Below, piece by piece: positions 36,459 to 48,705 of a stretch of 64,000 bases of DNA. Origin of the DNA: Raphanus sativus (lineage: Eukaryota; Streptophyta; Magnoliopsida; Brassicales; Brassicaceae); NCBI RefSeq assembly GCF_000801105.2, contig NC_079518.1, positions 24,780,800 through 24,844,799 of the forward strand, given 5' to 3'. Position 1 is the stretch's first letter. Each line of letters opens with the position of its first letter. The position numbers were made by a program, and so were the translations under genes. Under the pieces are notes generated by a model. The model was not told where the DNA came from, searched no databases, and worked only from the letters and a program-made list of their open reading frames with translations.

Positions 36459-38017
36459 ATGCCCACGTGCCTGCACTTCACTGTCTGGTTACTTTTGTGT
36501 ATATTCGGTTCGATTCACTTGGTTCGATCTCAAAACCGAACCGGAGCAACTACTGACCGCGACGAAGGTCTGTTTGTTAACTGAAACACTTGTAAATAAT
36601 TAAGTCTGTTTGCTTGGTTAAACTGAATTTGATCCAATATTGTGGTGTGGTACGTATAAACAACAGCCTTAGCTTTGAACTCCATATTCACGGCTTGGAA
36701 GATCCAGGCGCCGAGGAGTAACTGGAACATCAGTGGCGAACTCTGCTCCGGCACTGCCATCACCGAGAACATTACCATCGACGACAAAGCCTACAACCCT
36801 CTAATCAAATGCGACTGCACGTTCAGCGACTCCACAATCTGCCGCATCACCGCCCTGTACATCAAACCTTCGTTTTTTTTTTCTTTTTTTCTTTTTCTTT
36901 TTCTTTTGTACAGCACACCTTCTCCTTCTCTTCCCCCTATATATGTTGTCTTTGTGCATTCATTCGCCCACTGAATGTTTTGCCATGCATCATGCATGTT
37001 GTTGTTTTTACACAGCAAGGTTTATGCGATGGATGTTCGAGGACCTATACCTCCACAACTCTGGACTTTGATATACCTCACTAATCTGTATATATATATA
37101 TATATTTGACTTTGCCTTTTCCTTGTCTTTTTTCTTCTATTATTGTTATTAAAAAAAACAAGAGCACAACATACACATGCATCTTTCTTTCAGGAACCTG
37201 GCTCAAAATTTTCTTACGGGCTCCCTTTCCCCTGCAATTGGAAATCTGACTAGAATGGAATGGCTGTAAGTCTTTTTATATTGATTGAAACGTACCTTCT
37301 TATTCCTCTCTAGTAGCTAGTTCTGTGTCTCTCACACTTCCAACTGTGTTAGGACTTTTGGGATCAATGCCTTGTCTGGCCCCGTTCCCAAGGAAATTGG
37401 TCTTCTTACAAAATTGAAATCTATGTAAGCTTCTTCTTCTTCATTTATATTCTTCCTTTGAATTTTTTTTTTCATAAATGTCAGGTTTAATTTGATGCTT
37501 CCACCTTATATTGTATACATTTTCTGCATGAAGTGGTATTAGTTCAAATAAATTTTCTGGCTCTATACCAGCTGAGATTGGGAATTGCACAAAACTACAG
37601 CAGATGTGAGTCTGTGTACTTCTACAAGCATTTTTTATGTATATTCATTTCCCAGTTATAAAGTCTTTTTGCTTGGACAGCACTTTTATATTGTTAAAAT
37701 TCTTGCCCATTTAATTACTTCTTACATCTGTTAATTAATACAGATACATGGATAGTTCCGATTTCACCGGTGGAATACCTTCATCATTTGCTAATCTTGT
37801 GGAGCTGCAAACAGCGTTAGATTTTGTTTTATTGAAATTTAGCTTTATCGTTAAGTTTTCCTACGTACTACTACTTAATTAACATTTTTCCACTTAATGT
37901 TGTATCAGTTGGATGATGGATCTGGGACTTACAGGTCGTATACCAGACTTTATAGGAAAATGGACCAAACTTACCGGCTTGTAAGAAGATTTCATATTTT
38001 GTTATTTAATTTTATTA

Positions 38018-38665
38018 CTAGATTTTGACCCGCGCTTTTGAAGCGCGGGATATTTTAACATGAAAAATTTCACTAATAATTTAACAAATATTTTGGTAAT
38101 TTTTAAAGAGTGTGTATTTAAAATATTTTTGCATTTAAATCAGTATTTTTAAATTCAACCCGATTGTGATTATACCGGTTAATCCGGAGATTAAAAATCA
38201 CTAAAACCCGAGACTAACCGATTGAACTGATGGATGACCGATATGTAATCTAATTGGATTTAAATTGTAATAGTTTTCATAATTTGTAATCTTATAATCG
38301 AAATTTTAAAGTTTACTATTTTGCAATTTATGAAATTATGAAGTTTCTACAAAATTTTAAAGAGAAAATGATAGATATAAAATAATTAAGATTAATTATT
38401 GTATTATTTGAAAACATTGATAGTAGTATAAAAAATATATTGTCTGAAAACATTGATAGTAGTATAAAGAAATAAGTATATTGTTTGGAAACGTTGATAG
38501 TAATATAAAGAAATAAGTATATTGTTTAGAAACATGGATAGTAGTATAAAGAAAGGAACATTAGTGATTTAATGTATGTTTAACTATAAAGTATAAATGT
38601 GTATTTAATTTAAAAATTTACAAAATAAATGTTAGGTCCAACAAAATGTTTCTGTTTTAATAAGA
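38018..38665 (-). mobile_element. Short non-autonomous Helitron in an intron of the second receptor kinase
   Basis: On the minus strand it begins TCTTATTAAAACAGAAACAT (Brassicaceae Helitron 5' end) and ends in a GC hairpin (CCGCGCTTCAAAAGCGCGG-type, about 38029-38049) followed by CTAG. It is inserted between A and T. No coding capacity. It contains a four-copy tandem repeat. Confidence 0.85.
38409..38556. repeat. Tandem repeat of about 41 bases inside the Helitron
   Basis: Four imperfect copies of a unit beginning GAAAACATTGATAGTAGTAT, the later ones continuing AAAGAAATAAGTATATTG. Confidence 0.85.
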
Positions 38666-41557
38666 TAGGTATGACTGACTGCTAAGTGCTTTTTACCACA
38701 GGAGAATTTTCGGAACTGGTTTAAGTGGTCCGATACCTTCGTCATTTTCCAACTTAACTTCTTTGACAGAACTGTATGTGTTGTTTGCATTGGTGTCAGA
38801 ACCATTCTTGTTTACTATCTTTCTTTCCCTCTCTCCTCCACATATATAATAGCTCCTGCCTATTCTAAATGTACGTAGGAGGCTTGGTGATATATCAAAC
38901 GGTAGCTCTTCTCTTGAGTTCATCAAAAACATGAAATCTCTAAGTACATTGTAAGCCAACTTTGATTCAACTTCTTCTAACCTAACTCATATGATCACAT
39001 TATAATGTACTGTTGTGTGTGTGTTTTTTTTTTGGCAACAAATACTGTTGTGTGTATTTAACATATTTCGCAGAGTATTGAGGAACAGCAATCTCACTGG
39101 GACAATACCTTCTTATATTGGAGAATTCTCAGGTCTCCAACAAGTGTAAGTACAACATAAACATGTCATGATATCTGTTTCATGGTCTTTTCTTTGAAAA
39201 AAAAGTGTTCTGGTTTGTGAAAGTGATCAAAGTGATCTTAAATCTTTTTTTTTGTCACTCATTTCTAACACATGAATTGAACTTAGTGTGTGATTTGCGT
39301 CTATTTTCCAGTGATTTAAGCTTCAACAAACTACATGGACCAATTCCGGCTTCATTGTTCAACCTAAGTCGACTTACTACCTTGTAAGATTGATATGTTT
39401 TTATGCTTTGTTTTCCAGTCATTTAAGAGATGATAATTGTCAAAAAAAAAAAAATTATGTCTTTACTCTTCTTATTATATAGGTTTCTAGGGAATAACAC
39501 GCTGAATGGTTCCTTGCCCACTCAAAAGAGCCAGACTTTGAGCAATATGTGAGTAATCAATTCCTTTATATTTGATCAATCTTTGAAAGCCACAAATTCC
39601 TGATATAGACTCAAGTTGTGTACAAGATACATAATCAGGAAACTGTTTTGGAAGAGATAATAAAAATACACATTAAATATTATGTAGATCATAATCATTG
39701 TTTTTTATACTTTCAGAGATGTGTCGTACAATGATTTGTCTGGGAGTCTTCCTTTATGGGTCAACTTACCGAACTTGCAACTGTAAGTAAAGAAAACACT
39801 ATACCTCTACTTTTGATTTTTTTCCATATATATATTGATTATGAAGCTTACTTTATTGTAGGAAATGTTTATTTAAATCATAACCAAACTATATGTTACT
39901 TGTGCAGAAATCTTGTTGCCAACAACTTCACCTTAGCTGCAGGTCTTGACAGCAGGTGATTTTGTTAAATATCTATGTTCTTGTTGATGCCTGAAATTCC
40001 AACATCATATTTTTTTCTTACAAAAATCTCATGTTCCATTTCCTTAAAAGTGTTTTATCAGGACTGAACTGTCTGCAGAAGAACTTCCCCTGCAATCGAG
40101 GCAAGGGATTATGTAAGTGTAACAAAAGAAATATTCTATTAGTCATTGTTATACATACATGTGCAATGGGTGGATCTAGCTTAAGGTTTTCTATGTTGAC
40201 TGGTGTCTAGATTCTGACTTTGCTATCAACTGCGGAGGCCAACAAATACGGTCAGCTAGCGGAGCAGTATTTGAGAGGGAGGACGGGGCTCTTGGACCAG
40301 CTTCATTCGTCGTGAGTAATGCACGGAGATGGGCAGCCAGTAGTGTAGGACTTTTTGGGGGTAGCAGTAATATATACATAGTGACTTTACTATCACAATA
40401 TGTCAACACTTTGGACTCAGAGCTTTTTCAATCAGCAAGACTTTCTGCATCTTCCCTAAGGTATTATGGGTTGGGCCTGGAAAATGGAGGCTATACAGTA
40501 ACACTTCAGTTTGCTGAAATTCAAATAATTGATTCATCTTCTTCAAACACTTGGAGAGGTTTAGGTAGAAGACGTTTTGACATTTATGTCCAGGTCTGCA
40601 CTACTACTAGCTTTTCTGCTTTCTTGGTGGTGTAATAAATATATAAACCTTCTTGATCTGTTTTTCCAGGGAAGACTTGTTGAAACAGATTTCGATATAC
40701 GCAGAACAGCTAATGACTCAACCTTCCGAGCAGTTGAGAGAGAATATAAAGTTAATGTATCAGAAAATTACATGGAAATTCATCTTTTCTGGGCTGGAAA
40801 AGGAACATGTTGTATTCCCATTCAAGGTGCTTATGGGCCCTTAATCTCCGCCGTCAGTGCAAAACCAGGTAACAAAAACAAACTGGCAAGTTAATTATTT
40901 TTGTTCCTTCTGACGCAAGTAAAAAGACCTAAGTGTTACATATCGTTGTTCAGATTTTATACCAACTGTGGCTAACAAACCACCATCAAAGGGAAATAAC
41001 AGGACTGGTACCATTATGGGTGTCATTGTTGGCCTAGGACTTTTGACCATCATTACGGGAGTGGTTATCTTAATCATCCGAAAAAGAAGAAACCGATACA
41101 CAGATGATGAAGGTAAACAAACTTGAATTTTATATATCCTTTCAAATTTGGTTCACTTCTTAAGAACCTGATTTTCGTTATTGCAGAGATACTGAACATG
41201 GACGTGAAGCCTTACACTTTTTCTTACTCTGAACTTAAAAGTGCCACTCAAGATTTCAATCCCTCAAACAAGCTTGGAGAGGGAGGATTTGGGCCTGTTT
41301 ATAAAGTATAAATTATGAGACCAAAATACTTGAAACAAAAAAAAAACAAGTTATAGTTTTTTACTTATTATGATTTTAACACATTAAACAGGGAAACCTG
41401 AATGATGGACGAGAGGTGGCGGTGAAGCAGTTGTCGGTTGGATCCAGACAAGGAAAGGGACACTTTGTTGCAGAAATTGTAGCAATTTCTACAGTTATGC
41501 ACCGCAACCTAGTTAAACTTTACGGATGTTGCTATGAAGGAGATCATCGTTTGCTCG

Positions 41558-41565
41558 TATATGAG
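41558..41565. other. Left target-site duplication of the hAT element
   Basis: TATATGAG, an exact 8-bp copy of 44299-44306. It encodes part of the kinase hinge (Tyr-Glu codons). Confidence 0.93.
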
Positions 41566-41821
41566 TAGGGATGTTGTATTGGGTTATAAAAGTTAGGGTA
41601 GTACCAGCCCATCAAAAATTTTAAATACCCTAACCCATAAGCTTAAACTGTAAATTATATTGGGTCATTTAGGTTTGGGTTAAAAAATAATGGGTTTTAA
41701 CAGGGTTGAACCCTTTTCATTTTTGGATTAGAAAATATCTTTCAATCTCTCTCTCATCTCATTCTCGACGCCTCTCAGGCTCTCACCCTCTCTCCGATCT
41801 CACCCTCTCTCCGATCTTCTC

Positions 41822-42160
41822 GTGCGTTTCATCATCTCACACTCTCCGATCTCCGACGCTCGTGGGTTTATCTCAGCCTCTCTCTCCGATCTCGACGCTC
41901 GTGGGTTTCGTCTCAGCCTATCTCTCGGATCTCGCCTCAGCTTCTTCTTCGTTCTCGACGCCTCAGCTCGGCGGTTTCATCTCAGCCTCTCTCTCCGATC
42001 TCGACGTTCGTGGGTTTCATCTCAGCCTCTCTCCGGTCTCGTCGGCGGTTTCATCTCAGCCTCTCTTCGATCTCGACGCTCGGTGGTCTCATCTCAACCT
42101 CTCCCTCCTCGACGCTCGTGGGTTTCATCTCAGCCTCTCTCTCCAATCTCAGGTTCGATT
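41822..42160. repeat. Minisatellite in the hAT element
   Basis: About seven imperfect units of 35-58 bases built on GACGCTCGTGGGTTTCATCT followed by CAGCCTCTCTCTCCGATCTC. The long open frames here in several phases come from the repeat and are not proteins. Confidence 0.85.
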
Positions 42161-42408
42161 TGTCTCTCTCTTTTAGCTTTGGATTCGTTTATGATAGAAA
42201 CTTGTGATTGATAACTTATACAGAGAAGCTTATACAGTGACTGTTTCAAAACCCATTTTGTTCTCTTAGAGGAAAGTTTACTGGTTTTGTTTAGAATCAT
42301 AACTTATACAGTGACTGTGATTGATATTTTATTTTTTAAGAGAGTTTAGATTGATTATCAATGATGATTACTGATTTGTTAATGATCCATCACTACTTAC
42401 TTTTCAGG

Positions 42409-43366
42409 AGTAAAATATCCAACCGCCAGTGTCTACTTCATTCAGGTGTGGAAGATCGAAAAGGTGTTGAAGAAGTATTCTGATTGTGATGATGTTGACC
42501 TGAGTACAATGGTTAGGGCGATGCGAAAGAAGTTTGCAAAGTATTGGAATCAGTACAGTGTGGTTCTAGCTATGGCGGGTGCTTTAGATCCTAGGTTGAA
42601 ACTGGATATAGTTCGATCAGCTTATGAAAGCATTGATCCAAGGACTTCTGAGGCAAAGGTTCAAGTTGTTAGGGACAATCTGGTTTTACTCTATGAAGAA
42701 TATCATAAATCAGCAAATCCTTCAAGGTTTTCTGCATCATTAACTCCTCATGAGCTTCTCACGGAGTCACCCCTCGAAGATGATATGGATGATGTAAACT
42801 CTTAAAACTCCTCTCATTAGTTCTCTGTAAAAAAATATAAAGTTCTTAGTGGTTTACTGGTTTGTGTAACAGGATCTCTTTGAGCTTGAAAATAGCCTCA
42901 AATCTAGTTCAAGAAATGCCAAGTCAAATCTGGAAACCTATTTGGATGTTGAACCAAGACTAGAGATGAAGACTTTTGAAGACATAGAAGTTCTAAGCTT
43001 TTGGAAAGAAAATCAGCATCGATATGGTGATCTAGCTTCAATGGCATCTGATTTACTCAGCATACCCATCACTACAGTAGCAGCTGAGTCAGCTTTCAGT
43101 GTTGGAGGAAGAGTTTTAACTCCTTTCAGAAACAGACTCCTGCCCAAAAATGTGCAAGCACTAATTGCTACTCGAAACTGGCTAAGAGGATTCGCTGATT
43201 TTGAAGGTAAAAGTTTCATTATTAACTTACAGAAACTGATTTTTTTTATGTGGTTTAACTAACTTATATTCCTTAACTTGCAGGAGATATTGAAGAATTT
43301 TTTGATGATGAAGATGATGATGATGCTGCAAAAAGTAACTCTGAAGTTGGAGATTCTAGCGCATGA
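42409..43366 (+). pseudogene. C-terminal part of hAT transposase with dimerisation domain
   Basis: Three exon-like segments (about 42409-42805, 42873-43206, 43284-43366) encode YPTASVYFIQVWKIE, the ALDPRLKLD region and the hAT C-terminal dimerisation domain, with LSFWKENQHRYGDLASMASD and PITTVAAESAFSVGGRVLTP, then NVQALIATRNWL. It ends with an acidic tail and TGA at 43364. The N-terminal BED zinc finger and the first catalytic acidic residues are missing, so the protein cannot be an active transposase. Introns have GT-AG ends (for example donor after 43206). Confidence 0.85.
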
Positions 43367-45285
43367 AGGTAAATCTTATGAGCTCAAGTCTTGACTATTG
43401 TTTTAAAAAATATTCGTTTTGACTATTTTTAGAATTCTTTAGTCGCTTATGGGTTTCATGAAAGACAATAGCTTTGCTCATATCTTCAGTAAAGTTTTAA
43501 CTTAGGGTGTCTTTGGTGATGGTTTAGTTTGTTGAGGCTTTACTTGATTGTGGACTAATCTGCTGCTCTGTTTCGTAGCATTTACGCTCATTTCTCTACG
43601 GTGGTTTTGGTTTTCAAGCTCGCTAATGGGTTTCAGGAAAGTCAGTAACTTAGTCATGTCTTCATTGATGTTTTAATATTCTCTGTCTCGTCATTTTATC
43701 TGGGTTCTAGCCTCAGTTTGTTGATGTTTTCGTTTGTTAAGACTTCACTTGATTGTGGATTAGTCTGCTCTGTTTCATAGTTCTTAGGTTCAATTTTCAG
43801 GAAAGTTATAGTTTTGTTGTGTCTTCAGTTCATTGAAGTTTTAATTTGTTCTGTCTTGTAACTTTTGGTGGGTTTTAAGTTGAATTTGTTATTGTGAATT
43901 TCAGGAGATTAGCTTCCACAGAAGGAAGTGTTGGTTATTCGACGACCATCTTGTTGCTGTCTTGATATCATGATATGTGAAAGACCATCTTGTTTATTTT
44001 GCGGTTTGACTGTAATAAAAGTATACTTTGCTTGACATTTTTAACTCGTTGATCTTTTGTACTTGTTTATTTCAATCAGAAACTATACTTTGATATGAAG
44101 GTAGAGAGCAACTTGTTTATTTCAATCAGAAACTATGTGTTTACATAAGAAAAAAAAATATAAAGGGTTTAAAGGATTTAAAGGGTTCAGCCCTATTTTA
44201 CATAGTTTTAATGGGTTTAAAAGAGTTAGGGTCACTTAGGGTTGGGTTTAAGCTAAATAGGGTTGGGTTGGGTTGGGTTACCCTATACAACATCCCTATA
44301 TATGAGTATCTCCCCAATGGAAGTCTCGACCAGGCACTATTTGGTAATGAACATATACATAACTTGTCTATCTCCTGCTTCTCTGCTCAGAAGCTTAAAG
44401 TAGTTCGGGTGTTGCAGGAGGTGATAAGAAGACTTTACATATAGATTGGCCAACACGTTTTGAGATATGCATGGGAGTAGCTAGAGGTCTAGCCTACCTC
44501 CACGAGGAGGGGAGTGTTCGCATAGTACACAGGGATGTGAAGGCAAGCAACATTTTGCTAGACTCTGATCTGGTCCCTAAAGTCTCTGATTTTGGTCTGG
44601 CAAAACTATACGATGACAAGAAAACCCACATAAGTACCAAAGTGGCTGGCACGGTGTACGTATCTCCAAACCCGATACCTTTTTTTTTTACTTATGGAAT
44701 TATTATTTTTATTTTGGTCAAAATTATGGACAACACACATGTTGTTGTTGTTGTACAAATGCAAATAGTGGATATCTTGCTCCAGAGTATGCCATGCGTG
44801 GACACTTAACCGAAAAAACGGATGTGTATGCCTTTGGTATTGTGGTCCTCGAGCTAGTGAGTGGAAGGGGAAACGCAGATGAGAGCCTGGAGGGTGAAAA
44901 ACGATTTCTTCTCGAATGGGCATGGAATCTACACGAGAAAAGCTGTGAAGTGGAACTTATTGATCGTGAGCTGACTGAATTCAACACGGAAGAAGTGAAA
45001 CGCATGATAGGCATTGCTCTGCTTTGCACTCAAGCATCTCACGCGGTTAGACCATCAATGTCACGAGTGGTTGCCATGCTTTCAGGAGACGTTGAGGTGA
45101 GTGAAGTGACCTCTAAGCCGATCTACCTACCCGACTGGAGATTTGATGACACTACAAGGTCCTCTTTCAGCGCCTTTCAAACCAAAGACACGGGCGCTTC
45201 TGGCTCCTACTCAACGACCTTTGTGACACCCGCAGACAGCGACTTTAAGCCTATGCTTGGAGTCAAGATCAATGAAGGGAGATGA

Positions 45286-46247
45286 AACTGTCCCATCTCC
45301 TCTTTGATGGCTATGGAGATGTCTAAGTGTAGTATCACCATGTTCTTCTTTGGTTGGAAGACACATAGTTCACTTTATGTTATGAAAAATAAGAGAAACA
45401 TATATTTCACTTTATCATCTTCTGAGATATATTTCCTACAATTGTACCCTTTTCTCCATTGTAATATAATTCTACTTTTAACATTTATAAACTCTTACCA
45501 CTTATAAAATCCAATGCATCAAAATTTTAAACAAAAAAGAAGTATTTCACTTTATTTTCAACAATGCTTTAAGCTCATCCTTTTTTTTCTGCACAGACCA
45601 AAGGAGACTTAAAAACTAGAGAACTAGAAACAATATAGGAAATTGTTATTGAACACTACTTCATCCGGCACATTTACTTGGAACCGAAAAGCCAAATTGA
45701 ACCGAAAATGTTTGGTTTAGATTTGAATCATATCAATTATCTGAGCGGATCCTATACTTTTGAATCTAAATAGAACTGAACTAGAACCAGACCAAAGAAA
45801 AAATAGTACCTAAATTTCTATAGTATAAATTATTAAAGATATTTAGTTTTAAAATCATTAAATAATTTACAATAATATTTATAAAATGAAATACCAAAAA
45901 AATGAATACCAAAATACCATTTTATCCAAAATATTTTAAATCATCCAAAAATTTTATTTGGAAACCCTAAAAATATCATATTTAATCCAAAAAGTTTCGA
46001 ATTTCAACCGAAAATCAGAACCAAATTGGATTTGAAATTATCTAGGATATTAGTCTATCCCAAAACTTGTTACTCTAACTAAATCATACCGGAAATTTTA
46101 TGAATGTCCGAACGGATTCTAAATCTCTAACCAAATTCCATGGCTAAGTGCGGCAATTACTTTCGTCGTTGCCATTGCCACCTTCTGAGAGGCACACACA
46201 TTGTCACACGTTGTTGTGATTTGTGAGCTTCCAGTTTCTCGCCATGA
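45286..46247. other. Spacer between receptor kinase and NOP56
   Basis: AT-rich. About 45650-46130 has recurrent AACCGAAAA-like phrases, suggesting decayed transposon sequence. No gene. Confidence 0.4.
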
Positions 46248-46376
46248 TGGGCCTTTAGAAGCTAAATCAACATCCACATCATTATTGGACTCTGGAGCTA
46301 ATTACACGTAGCCCATTTATTTTTAGCCCATATTGAAAGCAGCGCTCTGGTGATATTAAAAGGCGCTGAAACCCTA
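46248..46376 (+). promoter_or_regulatory. NOP56 promoter with site II motifs and telo-box
   Basis: Site II elements TGGGCC (46248-46253) and AGCCCA (46310-46315 and 46325-46330, reverse of TGGGCT) are followed by a telo-box AAACCCTA (46369-46376), about 90 bases before the start codon. This pairing is the known signature of plant ribosomal-protein and ribosome-biogenesis promoters, which fits the gene downstream. Confidence 0.75.
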
Positions 46377-46467
46377 GTTGAGTTCCGTGTTAAATTTCAG
46401 TCATAGTCGTCGTCTTACAGGTTTTAGGGTTTTAGTGTCTCTCTCCTCTCTCAAACAAACAAACAAA

Positions 46468-48543
46468 ATGGCTATGTATCTTCTCTACGAGTCATCTTCT
46501 GGCTATGGCCTCTTCGAAGCGCACGGTCTTGACGAGATCGGACAGAACACCGAGGCCGTCCGAAGCTCAGTCACCGACCTCAGTCGCTTTGGCCGTGTTG
46601 TCCAGCTAACCGCTTTTCACCCCTTTGAGTCTGCGCTCGATGCCCTAAATCAAGTTAACGCCGTCTCTGAAGGTATATTTATTGTCACCTTGTGGGAACT
46701 CGAACTATCACTCTGCCTTTAGATTTTAGATATATTACCTGGGGATTCTCTGCTTCCTATTCATTTTAGATAAAGGTTCAATTTTTATTAAAAGTTGTGT
46801 CATTTGATGGCAGGTGTTATGACTGATGAGCTGAGAAGTTTCCTGGAGTTGAATCTTCCTAAAGTAAAGGAAGGCAAGAAACCCAAGTTCAGCTTAGGAA
46901 CCTCTGAGCCTAAACTTGGTTCCCACATTTTGGAAGCCACTAAAATCCCCTGCCAGAGCAATGAGTTCGTTCTCGAGCTTCTCCGTGGTGTCCGCCTTCA
47001 TTTTGACAGGTTCATCAAGGACCTCAAGCCTGGTGATCTCGAAAAATCTCAACTTGGATTAGCTCACAGCTACAGCAGAGCCAAGGTCAAGTTCAATGTT
47101 AACCGAGTCGACAACATGGTTATTCAAGCCATTTTCCTCCTTGACACCCTTGATAAGGATATCAACTCCTTCGCCATGAGAGTCAGGTTTGTTTTTTTGT
47201 TTTTAAATTCAATTTGTGTGTACTTTCAATTCACATTGTTTAATTATTGATTGATGTTGTTACAGGGAATGGTATTCGTGGCACTTCCCCGAGCTAGTGA
47301 AGATTGTTAATGACAATTATCTATACGCCCGAGTTTCAAAGATGATTGAAGACAAGTCAAAGCTGACTGATGACCACATCCCCATGCTTACTGAAGTCTT
47401 AGGGGATGAGGATAAAGCAAAGGAGGTCGTCGAAGCTGGAAAAGCATCCATGGGTAAGTGACCAAGCTAAGCTGTACAGATTAATTCGTGTTTGTAATCT
47501 CTCTTACATTTTATTTTTCTTCGGTATGCACAACAGGCCAGGATTTATCACCGCTTGACTTGATCAACGTACAGACCTTTGCTAAGAAAGTGATGGACCT
47601 CGCTGACTACAGGAAGAAGCTCTATGATTACCTTGTTGCTAAGATGAGCGACATTGCCCCTAATTTGGCCGCCTTGATTGGAGATATGGTTGGTGCCCGT
47701 CTCATTTCACATGCTGGAAGTCTGACTAACCTTGCTAAGTGCCCATCTTCTACCCTCCAGATTCTCGGAGCTGAGAAGGCGCTTTTCAGGTGCGATATAT
47801 TCTTCTTCTTGTAATCTTGTCCATAAGTTATTCAAGTGCTTTTGCGTGTGACATTTGAACATCTGTGGTGGTCTTTTCAGGGCTCTTAAAACACGTGGAA
47901 ACACACCCAAGTATGGGTTGATCTTCCATTCTTCCTTCATTGGCCGAGCTTCTGCTAAGAACAAGGGCCGTATCGCTCGTTATCTTGCAAACAAGTGCTC
48001 TATAGCGTCTCGTATTGATTGTTTTGCTGGTACGAATCAGAAACTCTAGCTCTTTAATATTCTTTTGAGAAATGTTGTAACCTGATTGGTGGTGTTGTCC
48101 TGATGCAGATGGCGCAACAACAGCATTTGGTGAGAAGCTTAGGGAACAGGTAGAGGAAAGGTTGGAGTTTTATGACAAGGGAGTTGCCCCACGTAAGAAC
48201 GTGGATGTAATGAAGGAGGTGATTGAGAATCTGCAAAACAAAGGTAATTATATCTTTGAAATAAAATTTGTGCAAAGAGTAATGTATGGTGGTGGACTAT
48301 AATAAGTGTTTGATCCGTGCCCTCCTTATAGATGAGGAAGTGAAGGAGACAGTGGAGGCCTCAGGAAAGAAAAGTAAGAAGAAGAAGGCAAAGGGTGAAG
48401 AAGAGGAGGCAGTTGATGAGGAGAAGTCAGAGAAAAAGAAGAAGAAAGAGAAGAGGAAGTCTGGAGGAGAGGAGGAGACTGATGATGGTCAGACTCAGAG
48501 CAAGAAGAAATCGAAGAAGAAGAAGTCCAAGAGTGAGGAATAG
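46468..48543 (+). CDS. NOP56: Nucleolar protein 56, box C/D snoRNP core protein
   Basis: Core protein of box C/D snoRNPs, which guide 2'-O-methylation of rRNA with fibrillarin and NOP58 in the nucleolus. Seven exons (46468-46672, 46814-47186, 47266-47453, 47537-47789, 47881-48029, 48109-48243, 48332-48543) give 504 residues, near the usual 500-520. In order: N-terminal NOP5NT domain ([20 protein letters not shown]), coiled-coil NOSIC region ([11 protein letters not shown] in exon 3), the Nop domain with [20 protein letters not shown] and [19 protein letters not shown], and [10 protein letters not shown]. The tail after IENLQNKDEE is a Lys/Glu-rich KKE repeat, usual for NOP56. It corresponds to Arabidopsis At1g56110. 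Intact. Confidence 0.95.
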
Positions 48544-48705
48544 GGGCAAGATAACAAACCTATGTATTCTATTGTTTTTTTTTTTGTTGAAGCTAAAATG
48601 TTTTTGCTCTGTTTCTTCTTCTTAGTAAAACTCTGTTCCGGGGAATCTTGTGTGTTGGTCTGAAAACGATTTTACACTAATATGAATGTGTTTTCATTTT
48701 TGCGG

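Larger units (their letters stand above)
41566..44298 (+). mobile_element. hAT DNA transposon inserted in a kinase exon
   Basis: A 2,733-bp element with terminal inverted repeats TAGGGATGTTGTATTGGGTT at the left and, as reverse complement, TAGGGATGTTGTATAGGGTA at the right, flanked by perfect 8-bp duplications TATATGAG. Subterminal regions are rich in GGGTT motifs in both orientations. It carries a Ser/Leu-coding minisatellite near its 5' end and the C-terminal part of a hAT transposase. The element is internally deleted and cannot move by itself. Perfect duplications and otherwise open host exons suggest a fairly young insertion. Confidence 0.95.
36459..45285 (+). pseudogene. Second LRR-malectin receptor-like kinase, class VIII-2, split by a hAT element
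   Basis: Tandem paralogue of the gene at 30076, with the same exon plan: signal peptide from ATG 36459 (VWLLLCIFGSIHLV), cap with Cys pairs, leucine-rich repeats (37020-40080), malectin exons (40210-40870), membrane helix and kinase. All exons before 41565 and after 44306 are open and correctly spliced by eye. The kinase keeps the glycine loop, [15 protein letters not shown] and APE, and the tail [11 protein letters not shown] 2,733-bp hAT element sits inside the kinase exon after LLVYE, at the hinge between the lobes, and its first three bases make TAG. The unspliced message therefore ends after the N-lobe. A Helitron also occupies an intron (38018-38665). The exon at 44770-45285 lacks an intron the first copy has. 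Could still make a receptor with a truncated kinase. Confidence 0.88.

Noticed and set aside
41706..42211. Three overlapping Ser/Leu-rich open frames
   Set aside because: They are produced by the minisatellite in the hAT element; the same repeat is open in several phases.
48286..48625. Separate Lys/Arg-rich open frames
   Set aside because: They are the last exon of NOP56 and its frame-shifted shadow.
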